A DNA stretch of 64,000 bases from Methylobacterium adhaesivum (GTDB lineage: Bacteria > Pseudomonadota > Alphaproteobacteria > Rhizobiales > Beijerinckiaceae), in NCBI RefSeq assembly GCF_022179065.1, contig NZ_BPQD01000003.1, positions 434,001 through 498,000 on the forward strand, in the 5' to 3' direction. A program made the translations under genes and the position numbers. Shown piece by piece: positions 28,118-36,310 of the stretch (its first letter is position 1; each line of letters starts with the position of its first letter). Under the pieces are notes generated by a model. It made no database searches. It was not told where the DNA came from and saw only the letters and a list, made by a program, of their open reading frames with translations.

Positions 28118-31100
28118 TCAACCCGGCGGCGTCGCCGGAGCCTCGCCCTGCGCATCGGCGCGGGTCTCCCCCTCGCGTGTGCCGCGTTCCGGCATGGCCG
28201 CCTGCGGATAACGCTTGCGGTATTCAACGAGGAACGCCTGGAGGGTTTCGGATCTCCCGGCTTTCTGGGCGATCTCACGAAACCCCGCCGTGCGGACGGC
28301 ATTGGGCTGCGTCAGCAAGGCGAAGGTGCGCGCATCCACGCTCTCCGCCATGGCATTGGCGAATTTCGTCCTGAGGCGATCCATGCTCAGCACTTCCCCC
28401 GCCAAGCCATAGGCGATCGCGGCCCGGATGACGTCGGCGCGCGCTTTGTCGTCGAGGGGCGTCCGCTGGTTCCAAGCATCACCGACCAGGAACTCGTGTG
28501 CCTCACCGGTCTCCCGCCAGCGCCGCGCGGACCAGAGGATATCGGCCCGCAACCGTGTCGCGTCGACGCCCGTCTCGCCCTCGACGGTCTCCAAGGCGAG
28601 CTCTGTCCGCGACAGGTCAGACAGGGCCCGTGCCCGCAGGAGTGCCCGCGCGCGACGCAACTCCTCGGGAAGTTCGGGGATGTAGGTCGCATCCAGAACC
28701 TGGAGCGCGGCCAGTGGCTTGTCATCCATGAGCCGAATGGTCGCTAGGCGGGCGGCCACTTCCGACTGGGCCGGTCCGGTCAGGCGATGATCCACCTGAT
28801 GCTGAAGCAGATCGCCCGCCGGATCGAGGAGATCGAACTCGACGAGACGATCCGATAGGCGCCGGACGATCTCGTCGCCACGTCGTCCGATGGGGGCGAA
28901 ATCCTTGAAGTCGAAATAGAGAGCCAAGGCTTCGACACCGGACAGTTTGGCTCCCCCCTCGCCCAGATAAAGCTCGTCGAACACATTCAGGGCCCATTCC
29001 TGAAGGTTCCGAACGATAGGAGATTCACTCTGCAGGGTAACGGCGCGACGAACGGCGGTGAAGGCTTCCCGCCAATGCCCGGCCTCCTTCTGTAGATGGG
29101 CCAAGGCGGACAAAGTCCGCATCTCGATCTCGTCACCGTGCCAGGTGAGGGACAGCGTATCGATTCGGTCGATGGCGTCCGCGAGCGGAAGTTTGCCGGA
29201 CGCATGACCCAGGATCGCCGCCCGCAGGGAAGCCTCCGCGCCCACGGGGCCGTTTCCTTGCTCGGCCAGGCGCTTGTAGGTTTCGAGCGCGGATAGGCCC
29301 CGCCCCGTCATCTCGTCGACGCGCGCACGCAGCAACGCGAGATGATCGCGCATGGGATCCTCGGGAGAACGGGCACCCGCCAGGGTGATCTGACGGCTCG
29401 CCGAATCGTCGTCACCCGCCTCGATGGCAGCGTCCGCGGCGGCGCTCCGCAGGAGGACTTGGACATCGTCGGGGTAGCGCTCGAGGACGCCGGCGGTCTC
29501 CTTGTAGGCGGTCTTGGCCTTATCCCATTGCCCGGCCAGGGCACTCAGGTAGCCTAGCCACAGGCGCGCTTCGGGATCGGATCGTAGTCCATCACCGCCC
29601 AGGATACGTCGGGCATCGGTCGTATGCCCCATACGGGCCGCGGACACACCCATGAGAAGGGCGATGTCGCGGTGGCCGGCAGAGACGGGGTCTTCGATGG
29701 CCGCGACCTTGAGGACACCCATCGCTTCGCTCGTCAGATTGTTGGCGAGAAGGCTCTTCGCTAGGGCGACGCGCAGGGGACCCCGGGCCGAGCGGCTGGC
29801 TTCCGTGATCTCGTTGAGTCTTTGACGCACGACATCGCGAACCTCGCCGGTGCGCGCTGCCTCCCATTGGAGACGATCGATGACGAGATCCGGGACCACC
29901 GCGAGGGGTGCGGCGGTGGAACGCGGAACGCCTGAGATCGCCATCCCGCCATCGCGTTCGATGGTGATGCCATCGAGGTCTGGTCGAACCACCAGATCAT
30001 CGGCTTGTGCCAGGACGGCGACGCCCTGCCGGCTCGCGAGCAGTTCGAAGTCGACAAAGGTCTGGCGTTTCGAGATATCTGCCGGCTCCGGCCCATAGCC
30101 CGTGACGATGGCGATGCGCTCGCCGTCAAGGTCGAGCCACGCCGCACCACCGGGGTTCGGAAGCTTTACGCTGACAACCGGTTGCCCATTCGCCGCAATC
30201 GTTCTGATCGCTGACAGGGGGGTGCTCGAGGCGACATCGCCACTGGCCACGAGTTCCCAGCCCGTCGGAGCATCGACAGGACCCGACGGAATGAGGTCGA
30301 AGAGGCGGTCCCGCGGCATCGGAAAGCGCAGGGACACGAAGTTGCCCGTACGAACGGGCGGACCGAGCGGCGTGAGGACCGGATCACCCGTGGGAACGGT
30401 GACGGTATCGGGTGTCTCGAACACGAGCGTGGCGACGCCTGCCCGCTCGAACAAGGCGGCGGCCGGGATCCGCGTGAAGGGAAACATGAGTCCCGGGCCC
30501 GCGGGGCGGGTTAGAGCCGGGCGTGGCTTGGCCGCGGGGGCCTCCGCCGAGGCCGGTTTCGTTTCCGGCTGCCCGTTCTGTACCTGGCCAGGGGGAGCCT
30601 TCGTATCCGTGGCGATAGTCTTTACGTCGGTTAGCGGCTCGGCGCCGCGCCCGGGGAGCGATTTCGCGCCGACGGACTTGGGCGATACGTCGAGGGTGAT
30701 GCCATCCGCGTCCCGCGCCTGTTGGATCTCATACCCTTCCGCCGGGGTGACCAAGAGGCGGCTACCATCCACATCTCCCTCGACGGACAATGATGCGATG
30801 AAAGGCTTGAGGCGTCCGCGAGTCCCGGTCTCGTCGATCCGCCAGGACCCAGGCAATTCAAGACGAGTGGCTGCGCCGTCGCGCTCGAAACGCGCGGTGG
30901 CGGACTCGGGCAGGCGCAGGCTCAAGCGAGCGAGATTTGGACGGAGGGCGAGTTCGAGGGGCAGCCGCACGGGTTCGGGCGGCTTCGGACGAGCAGCCCG
31001 GAGGGCCGCCTCGGCGGCCTGCGTCCGTGCGAATAATTCAGCTACGACCTCTGGGGGCAGGGGCGGAGGCAGCCCCGCCCAATCGACCGGCAGAAGGTCG

Positions 31101-31480
31101 ACGTAGGTCTTCTCGCCGACAGTCTGCACATTCACGCGGTAAGGGCGTTGCAGGGCGACGCGAAGGCCCGTGCCGTCAGGGTCGCGTCGGACCAGGGAGA
31201 TGTAGTCCGGCATCTGGGTCGCCAGACGCTCGGCGAAGGCCTGGCTGCGTTCCGAGAATCCGATCACCAGAACCGTATCAGAGACACGGGCCTTGACCGT
31301 TACGACACCATCGAAATTGAGGACGATGCGGCCGTAACGGTCGGCCTGCGTCCCGGCCACGCTCGTCAGGCGTGCGGCTTCGACTGGGCCGCAGACGACC
31401 AGCCCAGCCAAGATCGACGCCACGGCGAGGCCGGCCCGGGGGCGGCGGCGCCGTGGGGTGATGTCGAGGCCCAAATCCAT
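28118..31480 (-). CDS. Large envelope TPR protein in the flagellar region
   Basis: 1120 residues. A basic N-terminus and membrane segment (RAGLAVASILAGLVVCGPVEA) indicate export. Residues about 40-260 are beta-rich with an AMIN-like look (DRYGRIVLNFDG, GEKTYVDLLPVDW). A low-complexity Pro/Ala stretch follows, then roughly 500 residues of helical repeats of tetratricopeptide type (AALQVLDATYIPELPEELRR, SALETYKRLAEQGNGPVGAE). I cannot name a function; TPR scaffolds in such loci often help assemble or position flagellar parts. ATG 31480 is chosen as directly before the export signal. It may be transcribed with, or separately from, the small secreted gene upstream. Confidence 0.75.
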   Translation of the reverse strand: MDLGLDITPRRRRPRAGLAVASILAGLVVCGPVEAARLTSVAGTQADRYGRIVLNFDGVVTVKARVSDTVLVIGFSERSQAFAERLATQMPDYISLVRRDPDGTGLRVALQRPYRVNVQTVGEKTYVDLLPVDWAGLPPPLPPEVVAELFARTQAAEAALRAARPKPPEPVRLPLELALRPNLARLSLRLPESATARFERDGAATRLELPGSWRIDETGTRGRLKPFIASLSVEGDVDGSRLLVTPAEGYEIQQARDADGITLDVSPKSVGAKSLPGRGAEPLTDVKTIATDTKAPPGQVQNGQPETKPASAEAPAAKPRPALTRPAGPGLMFPFTRIPAAALFERAGVATLVFETPDTVTVPTGDPVLTPLGPPVRTGNFVSLRFPMPRDRLFDLIPSGPVDAPTGWELVASGDVASSTPLSAIRTIAANGQPVVSVKLPNPGGAAWLDLDGERIAIVTGYGPEPADISKRQTFVDFELLASRQGVAVLAQADDLVVRPDLDGITIERDGGMAISGVPRSTAAPLAVVPDLVIDRLQWEAARTGEVRDVVRQRLNEITEASRSARGPLRVALAKSLLANNLTSEAMGVLKVAAIEDPVSAGHRDIALLMGVSAARMGHTTDARRILGGDGLRSDPEARLWLGYLSALAGQWDKAKTAYKETAGVLERYPDDVQVLLRSAAADAAIEAGDDDSASRQITLAGARSPEDPMRDHLALLRARVDEMTGRGLSALETYKRLAEQGNGPVGAEASLRAAILGHASGKLPLADAIDRIDTLSLTWHGDEIEMRTLSALAHLQKEAGHWREAFTAVRRAVTLQSESPIVRNLQEWALNVFDELYLGEGGAKLSGVEALALYFDFKDFAPIGRRGDEIVRRLSDRLVEFDLLDPAGDLLQHQVDHRLTGPAQSEVAARLATIRLMDDKPLAALQVLDATYIPELPEELRRARALLRARALSDLSRTELALETVEGETGVDATRLRADILWSARRWRETGEAHEFLVGDAWNQRTPLDDKARADVIRAAIAYGLAGEVLSMDRLRTKFANAMAESVDARTFALLTQPNAVRTAGFREIAQKAGRSETLQAFLVEYRKRYPQAAMPERGTREGETRADAQGEAPATPPG

Positions 31481-31571
31481 TGCGGGATACACCAAACTCG
31501 AGGGACGCCCTGTTCGCTGGGCGAACGGAGCGCCTTGCGCCACACAGTTCGAGCACTCTTTCAGATTTGGG

Positions 31572-31586
31572 CTAACGGGCGCTTAA
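31572..31586 (-). promoter_or_regulatory. CtrA-like element before the TPR gene (one mismatch)
   Basis: On the minus strand the sequence is TTAA-N7-TTAG, one base from TTAA-N7-TTAA. It lies 92 bp upstream of the TPR start, within the 120-bp gap to the next gene. Weaker than the three exact sites in this window. Confidence 0.35.
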
Positions 31587-31600
31587 AACCCTCCGTCACC

Positions 31601-32011
31601 TCACGGGGTCGTGCGCTTGACGACCAATCCGGGAATGGTCGTTCCCGTCGGACCGAAATTGGTGTCGGCCCGCGCACAGTTTGCTGGCGTGTCCTTGGTG
31701 TAGACCTCCGTGTAGGTCCGTGAACGCAACAGCAGATCGCCTGCGGAAAGGTCATCGAGGGATACGCCGAGGCCGGCCACGACATCCTTGAACCGAGTGT
31801 AGTCGGGCTGAAGGTCCGGACATGCGTTCTGAACGAAGTACAGCAGCCCGGCGAGCTTTGCGGCGCTGTTTCGCTGCCGCTCGGCCTTCGTTTCGGGTTC
31901 CGGGCTTCCGGGCGCAGTTGCGCCGGGTGGCGAGCCTTGCGGTGTGGTCTGGGCCAGAGCGGATGTCGCAGCAAGTGTTGCAATCAGGCAGGCTGCCGAA
32001 AAAATCTTCAT
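31601..32011 (-). CDS. Small secreted hypothetical protein
   Basis: 136 residues. The signal peptide MKIFSAACLIATLAATSALA is clear, with GAGGAAA in front of ATG 32011; an in-frame reading further upstream adds no recognisable protein. The mature part has a Pro/Gly-rich stretch, a helix with one Cys (AKLAGLLYFVQNACPDLQPD), and a second Cys in PANCARADTNFGP, so one disulfide is likely. I do not recognise the family. It sits between an IalB-family gene and the TPR gene on the same strand. Confidence 0.68.
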   Translation of the reverse strand: MKIFSAACLIATLAATSALAQTTPQGSPPGATAPGSPEPETKAERQRNSAAKLAGLLYFVQNACPDLQPDYTRFKDVVAGLGVSLDDLSAGDLLLRSRTYTEVYTKDTPANCARADTNFGPTGTTIPGLVVKRTTP

Positions 32012-32099
32012 GGGCGTTTCCTCGTGGCTGTTCTTGCACGGCGTCTTCGTTGCTGGAAGATTTTTGGGGACACGTACCGATCCGTTTCCCGCGTCGCTC

Positions 32100-32783
32100 T
32101 TATCCGGCCAGGGCCACAGCGCGCGCCATCGCCGGTCCGAAGCCACCGAGCGGCACGGTCACCACCAAAGGCTCCTTGGCATCGGGTCTCGTCGCCGTCA
32201 CGCTGAGAGCCTTGGCGGACTTCATGGCGTCGGTGGCCATCGTCGGAAAGCTGACAGGGACAATGCAACCCTCTTGGCTGCAGCTCAGGAAAGGCGCTCC
32301 CTGTCCGAGAACCGCGTCGTCAAGCTTGAACTGGACACCACCCTCGATGTTCAAGCCGAGAGGCATGAGGATTAAGCCCGCCGCGCGGCCCTCGGTCGGT
32401 GTGCGGAGCTCGATGGCGAACGAGCGACGGCCATCGGTCTTGGACCCTTGTGCCTGCATCAAAGTGCAGGTCGCCGGGACGGTTCCCTCGCGGGCACATA
32501 CCACGGTCCAATCCCCATAGACCTCGCTCACGGAACTGGCTCCGGCGGGCCAGGGCGTCGTGGGGGCCTGGGCGGCGATAGGGGCGGACTTGGCTGGTGC
32601 GGCAGGCTTGGAGGCGGGCGCCGGCTTCGGCTTCACCCTTGGCTTCGGCGCGGCATCGGCTGGCGCCTCCGCACCTTCCGTATCCTGGGCGTGGGTCGGA
32701 TGGGTCGTGACGGATAAGAGCGCGAAAGAGAGAAACAGGCCGATCACGGCGGCACACGGATCGAACGGACGGTTCAGCGGCAA
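32100..32783 (-). CDS. Invasion-associated locus B (IalB) family protein
   Basis: 227 residues. Signal peptide (AVIGLFLSFALLSVTTHPTHA), a Lys/Pro/Ala linker, then the IalB domain: YGDWTVVCAREG with paired cysteines, TCTLMQAQ, LILMPLGLNIEGGVQFKLDD, and SCSQEGCIVPVSFP. IalB was first described in Bartonella, but members are widespread periplasmic or surface proteins of unknown activity in free-living alphaproteobacteria; the name does not imply virulence here. It is separated from motE by a perfect 19-bp hairpin. Confidence 0.85.
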   Translation of the reverse strand: MPLNRPFDPCAAVIGLFLSFALLSVTTHPTHAQDTEGAEAPADAAPKPRVKPKPAPASKPAAPAKSAPIAAQAPTTPWPAGASSVSEVYGDWTVVCAREGTVPATCTLMQAQGSKTDGRRSFAIELRTPTEGRAAGLILMPLGLNIEGGVQFKLDDAVLGQGAPFLSCSQEGCIVPVSFPTMATDAMKSAKALSVTATRPDAKEPLVVTVPLGGFGPAMARAVALAG

Positions 32784-32823
32784 GAGGAGCCTCCAGGGGC
32801 GTCTAAGGAGCGTCGAACCCGGT

Positions 32824-32864
32824 CACGTGGTGTTTGTTCGCTCGTAGCGAACAAACACCACGTG
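32824..32864. terminator. Perfect 19-bp inverted repeat between motE and IalB gene
   Basis: Arms 32824-32842 and 32846-32864 are fully complementary around a 3-nt loop. It lies 72 bp after the motE stop and 40 bp before the IalB start. There is no U-tract. Most likely it ends the fliL-fliM-DUF6468-motE transcript, but the symmetry and position also permit an operator for the IalB gene. Confidence 0.65.
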
Positions 32865-32936
32865 AGGATTTCGTAGCCCGCCGCCTAACCTCGCCACCTC
32901 CCGGGTGCAACCATAAGACTTTCCTGAGGATGGTTC

Positions 32937-33788
32937 TCAGCGCTTGGGACCCGGCTTCAGCATCTCGATGGCAGGAAGTTCGTTGGGGCCGAGTCCGGCA
33001 ATCGACGGGAGCTGCGAAGGCGACGTCTTGTTTTGAGCACGGTTCGCGAGGGCGATCGTGAGCTTTTCCGCTGGTTCCGATTGCATCAGGGCCAGGACTT
33101 CCGCCATCTTGCGCGGATTCATGATCAGAACGATGGGGACCAGCACATCGAGCGTAAGGCGATCGAACACCCGCGCCGCATCCTTCGGTTTCATCGTCTC
33201 GTACATGGTAACGATGTTCTTGATGGCGGCCTTCTCGGACTCGGCCCGCTCGGTATTGCCACTCTCGACCTTGCCTTCCTCCTGTTTCAAGGCATCGACG
33301 CCGGTCTCCAGCTTGCGCTCGGCTGTGCCGATGAGTTGTTCTCGCATATCAAGGGCGTCGCTGCGCTGCTTAAGGGTGTCGCGCCGACTTGCCAAACGTT
33401 CGAGAATGGCGCGTTCGGTTGCGGACATCGCCTCCTGCGGCGACGGGGGACGGGGCGGCGCCTTCTCAGGCTCCGGCGCTGCCTTCTCCGCTTCCTTCGG
33501 TGTGACGGAGCCGGTGGTGGCGGGATCGGATGGCTCGTACCCGGTCCGGGCCTTGGCAAGCACGCGGGCGAATTCCGGCAACGCTGCCCCGGGCACGGGC
33601 TTCGAATCTTCGAACGCGATGGACGCTAGCTTCAAAACCAGGAGGCCGGTTGCTGCAAGAGTGACGGCGTCGATCAGGCGAAGCTTGAGCGGGCGCGTCT
33701 GAGGGAACCGGACCCGTAAGCCCGTCTTCTGAAGGGCTGTCGGAGTCTTGAAGGAACCCGGAGTTGGGGGCGAAGTGGACTGGGTCAT
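32937..33788 (-). CDS. motE: MotE-family flagellar protein
   Basis: 283 residues. A basic N-terminus and one membrane helix (IDAVTLAATGLLVLKLASIAF) are followed by a Pro/Glu-rich linker, a long coiled coil (about 125-195: AILERLASRRDTLKQRSDAL) and a C-terminal MgtE-N-like helical domain (TMYETMKPKDAARVFDRL, MNPRKMAEVLALM). In Sinorhizobium MotE is a periplasmic chaperone for the stator partner MotC. No motC is visible here, so its partner is uncertain. Its start overlaps the stop of the preceding gene (ATGA), showing co-translation. Confidence 0.83.
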   Translation of the reverse strand: MTQSTSPPTPGSFKTPTALQKTGLRVRFPQTRPLKLRLIDAVTLAATGLLVLKLASIAFEDSKPVPGAALPEFARVLAKARTGYEPSDPATTGSVTPKEAEKAAPEPEKAPPRPPSPQEAMSATERAILERLASRRDTLKQRSDALDMREQLIGTAERKLETGVDALKQEEGKVESGNTERAESEKAAIKNIVTMYETMKPKDAARVFDRLTLDVLVPIVLIMNPRKMAEVLALMQSEPAEKLTIALANRAQNKTSPSQLPSIAGLGPNELPAIEMLKPGPKR

Positions 33789-34300
33789 GCGGCTTTACTC
33801 CGTAGACGACCGAGTGCCCGCTCCGACATGGCGAGGGCGGCTGCCGCTGCAGCGCCGAGGCGTTCATGGTTCGGTGTCGACGGGATCTCGCCGGGGGCAC
33901 GCGTCTGCGGCGCCACTTCCGTGTCGATACGAACTGGTATCACTTCGATCGACTGCGCAGGTTTCGCGCCTCCTGAGGCGTGCGCGACGATGGCGGAAAT
34001 TTGTCCGATCACCGTTTCGCCGGCCGCAACCTGAAGCGACAGGTCCGTTGCGTAACGTTCCGCAGTGGCGAGACGATCGGCCAGCGTTCGGTCGCACTCG
34101 TCGAGGGTCGCACGCAGCCCAGCGACGGCCCGCTCCGCCGTGGCGCTCGCGACCACGAGGTCGCTGATGGTTTGGCGCATGCCGGCCTCATCGGCTTTCA
34201 TGCGGGAGATGCGACGACTTAGTTGCATAGACGACACGATAGTTCCGATGAGGAGAACAGCCACCAGGATATCGGCCGTGAGGGTGATCGGAAAGCTCAT
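33785..34300 (-). CDS. DUF6468-like membrane-anchored coiled-coil protein of the flagellar operon
   Basis: 171 residues. An N-terminal membrane helix (ITLTADILVAVLLIGTIVSS) is followed by a cytoplasmic or periplasmic coiled coil (SRRISRMKADEAGMRQTISD, ATAERAVAGLRATLDECDRT) and an Ala-rich C-terminus. The position between fliM and motE and the overall pattern match a family I know as DUF6468, of unknown function, in alphaproteobacterial flagellar loci. It starts 7 bp after fliM and overlaps motE by 4 bp, so it is firmly part of the operon. Confidence 0.68.
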   Translation of the reverse strand: MSFPITLTADILVAVLLIGTIVSSMQLSRRISRMKADEAGMRQTISDLVVASATAERAVAGLRATLDECDRTLADRLATAERYATDLSLQVAAGETVIGQISAIVAHASGGAKPAQSIEVIPVRIDTEVAPQTRAPGEIPSTPNHERLGAAAAAALAMSERALGRLRSKAA

Positions 34301-34307
34301 GGCGAAG

Positions 34308-35513
34308 TCACCCGTCGTTACGATTGTTCATGGAGGCCTCGAAGGCCTGAAGTGTGGTCCGCGACCGACGCAGTGGCCGGGTCAGCTGTACGGCGATGCT
34401 GTCATCCACGCGGCCGATCCGGCCTTGCGTGAGGGCCCAATCGCCGCATCGTACCGAGATGAGATCAGAGGGTTTGGTGTCGAACATCAAGGTGTCGCCG
34501 ACCTTGAGGGCCAGCACTTTCTTCAGCGGGAGCATCGTCTCGTGCAGGACCGCCTCCATGGTGGCGTCGGCCTGCCAGATCTCCGTGGCCAGATGGCTTT
34601 CCCAGACGTGATCACGGCCGAGCTTCTCGCCCATGAAGCTCTGCATGAGCAATTCACGGATCGGTTCGATGGTCGCATACGGGAAGAGGATCTGCAGCAT
34701 GCCGCCACGCCCGTCCATGTCGAGCTTGAGGCTGATCAGGATGGCGGCATTGGCCGGACGCGTGATGGTGGCAAAGCGCGGATTGGTCTCGATCCGATCG
34801 ATGGCGAAGCGTACGGGCGAGAGCGGCTGAAAGGACAGTTCGAGGTCGGAGAGAATGATCTCCACAAGGCGACGGACAAGCTGCATCTCGATGGCGGTGA
34901 AAGGCCGCCCATCGAGCCGCGTTGACGTGCCGCCGCGTTTGCCGCCGAGGAGGAGATCCATCGTCGAGTAGGCGAGATTCGATTCGACGGTGACGAGGCC
35001 CGAATTCTCCCAGGCGTCCGCGCGAAACACGCCGAGCAGCGTCGGAAGCGGGATCGCGTTCAGGTAGTCGCCGAACCGAACCGAGGTGATGTTGTCCAAC
35101 GTCACTTCGACGTTGTCCTGAAAGAAGTTGCGCAGGCTCGTCGACAGCAACCGGATCATCCGGTCGAAGACGATTTCCAGCATCGGCAGGCGTTCGTATT
35201 GAACGACACCGGAGTCGACGATGGCCCGTACACCGCCGGCACCCGAAGCCGACAGCTCCCGCAGTGAGAATCCGAGAACGCCGTCGATCTCATCCTGGTT
35301 CAGGATGCGGTCATTGCCGGCGAGTTCCGGAAGATTGTCCGTTTCCCCGTCCTCGATCATCGTCGCCCATTCGGCGGCGACGTCGCCTGCATTGATGGTG
35401 GTCCCCTGCTCGGCAAGGGCCGCACCCCATTCGTCGGCGAGGGAGGCATCGCCCCCGCCTTCGTTCTGCTCGATGAGCGCTGCAGCCCAATCGTCCTCGT
35501 CGGCGTCGGCCAT
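34308..35513 (-). CDS. fliM: Flagellar switch protein FliM
   Basis: 401 residues, longer than the enterobacterial protein because of an acidic N-terminal extension of about 65 residues. The CheY-P-binding motif appears as LNQDEIDGVLGF. The CheC-like middle domain (SLRNFFQDNVEVTLDNITS, ILISLKLDMDGRGGMLQILF) and C-terminal SpoA domain (VLALKVGDTLMFDTKPSDL) complete the C-ring subunit. It links chemotaxis signals to rotation. fliG and fliN are not in the window. Start ATG 35513. Confidence 0.95.
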   Translation of the reverse strand: MADADEDDWAAALIEQNEGGGDASLADEWGAALAEQGTTINAGDVAAEWATMIEDGETDNLPELAGNDRILNQDEIDGVLGFSLRELSASGAGGVRAIVDSGVVQYERLPMLEIVFDRMIRLLSTSLRNFFQDNVEVTLDNITSVRFGDYLNAIPLPTLLGVFRADAWENSGLVTVESNLAYSTMDLLLGGKRGGTSTRLDGRPFTAIEMQLVRRLVEIILSDLELSFQPLSPVRFAIDRIETNPRFATITRPANAAILISLKLDMDGRGGMLQILFPYATIEPIRELLMQSFMGEKLGRDHVWESHLATEIWQADATMEAVLHETMLPLKKVLALKVGDTLMFDTKPSDLISVRCGDWALTQGRIGRVDDSIAVQLTRPLRRSRTTLQAFEASMNNRNDG

Positions 35514-35551
35514 GGGAATCTCGAATGCCTGGGGTGGAAAGGAAGCCGGAG

Positions 35552-36040
35552 TTACTGGACGACGACGTCTTTGAAGAGGACCGCCTCGGCTCGTGCCGGG
35601 AAGATCGCGATGTTGACCCGCCGCAGGAGCTCTTCGCGGAGGCGGTAGAGGCCGGCCGAACCGGCCAGATCGCTGGCGCGCAGTTCGCGCAGGTAGACCT
35701 GGAAGGTATCCTCGATTCGCGGCATGAGTGGTTTTACCTCCTGCTCGACCTTGGCATCCTTCAGCTCGAGCGAGAGTTTTATCTTGGCAAAGCGAGCCTT
35801 GTCCTGACCGGCCTCATTGGAGAGGTTGATCAGCATTTCTCGCACTTCGAGAAATACGATAGGGGCCTTGACCTCCGCTGAGGCCGCCCCGTGGGCGGCG
35901 CTCTTCTTCATGAAGAAGACCCCTCCGCCGCCGAGCGCCAGCAAGGCTACGGCAGCGATGATGATGAGCTTCTTCTTCGAGCCAGCCGGGGCTTCGTCCT
36001 CTGCGCCTTCTGCAGCTGCCTTCTTGGGCTTTTTCGCCAT
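35552..36040 (-). CDS. fliL: Flagellar basal-body protein FliL
   Basis: 162 residues from ATG 36040 (MAKKPKKAAAEGAEDE). A charged cytoplasmic N-terminus leads into one membrane helix (LIIIAAVALLALGGGGVFFM) and a periplasmic stomatin-like domain (FLEVREMLINLSNE, RIEDTFQVYLRELRASDLAG). FliL surrounds the stator and raises motor torque. A further upstream in-frame start at 36076 is not needed. It is the first gene of the fliL-fliM-DUF6468-motE operon, with an exact CtrA-type box 81 bp upstream shared with the flgF direction. Confidence 0.93.
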   Translation of the reverse strand: MAKKPKKAAAEGAEDEAPAGSKKKLIIIAAVALLALGGGGVFFMKKSAAHGAASAEVKAPIVFLEVREMLINLSNEAGQDKARFAKIKLSLELKDAKVEQEVKPLMPRIEDTFQVYLRELRASDLAGSAGLYRLREELLRRVNIAIFPARAEAVLFKDVVVQ

Positions 36041-36120
36041 CGGTTTCGCCCCGCCTACGATGCTGTCCGGAGCCACATGTTCACGCCCGGCTCGTGAGAT
36101 AGAGCTATCGATTGTTAAGG

Positions 36121-36135
36121 TTAACGCGTCGTTAA
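36121..36135. promoter_or_regulatory. Perfect CtrA-type box between fliL and flgF
   Basis: Exact TTAA-N7-TTAA, with an extra TTAA half-site at 36115-36118. It lies in the 270-bp divergent region, 81 bp from fliL and 176 bp from flgF, so fliL is the likelier direct target. Consensus match only. Confidence 0.7.
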
Positions 36136-36252
36136 AGCGGCAAAATCTGCCGGGTCGGATTTGCCCCCCCTACGCCGCCCTGCCGGAGTTTGCCGAGCGG
36201 GCCATGCGGTTCAAGTAATTGATTTCGAAGAAGAAAACTTATTTTCCTGAAA

Positions 36253-36267
36253 TGGCACGACCCGTGC
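36253..36267 (+). promoter_or_regulatory. Sigma-54-like promoter of flgF
   Basis: TGGCAC-N5-GTGC, one base from the -24/-12 consensus TGGCAC-N5-TTGC, with both GG and GC elements correctly spaced. It ends 43 bp before the flgF ATG. In Caulobacter, rod and ring genes use sigma-54; here this is inferred from the match. Confidence 0.5.
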
Positions 36268-36310
36268 GGACCTTCTGTCTCATCACCGCTCGCCGCAGTT
36301 GGATCGTGTC

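Noticed and set aside
36299-36310. TTG start for flgF 12 bp upstream of the ATG
   Set aside because: The ATG at 36311 begins directly with the normal FlgF N-terminus; the extra four residues are unnecessary.
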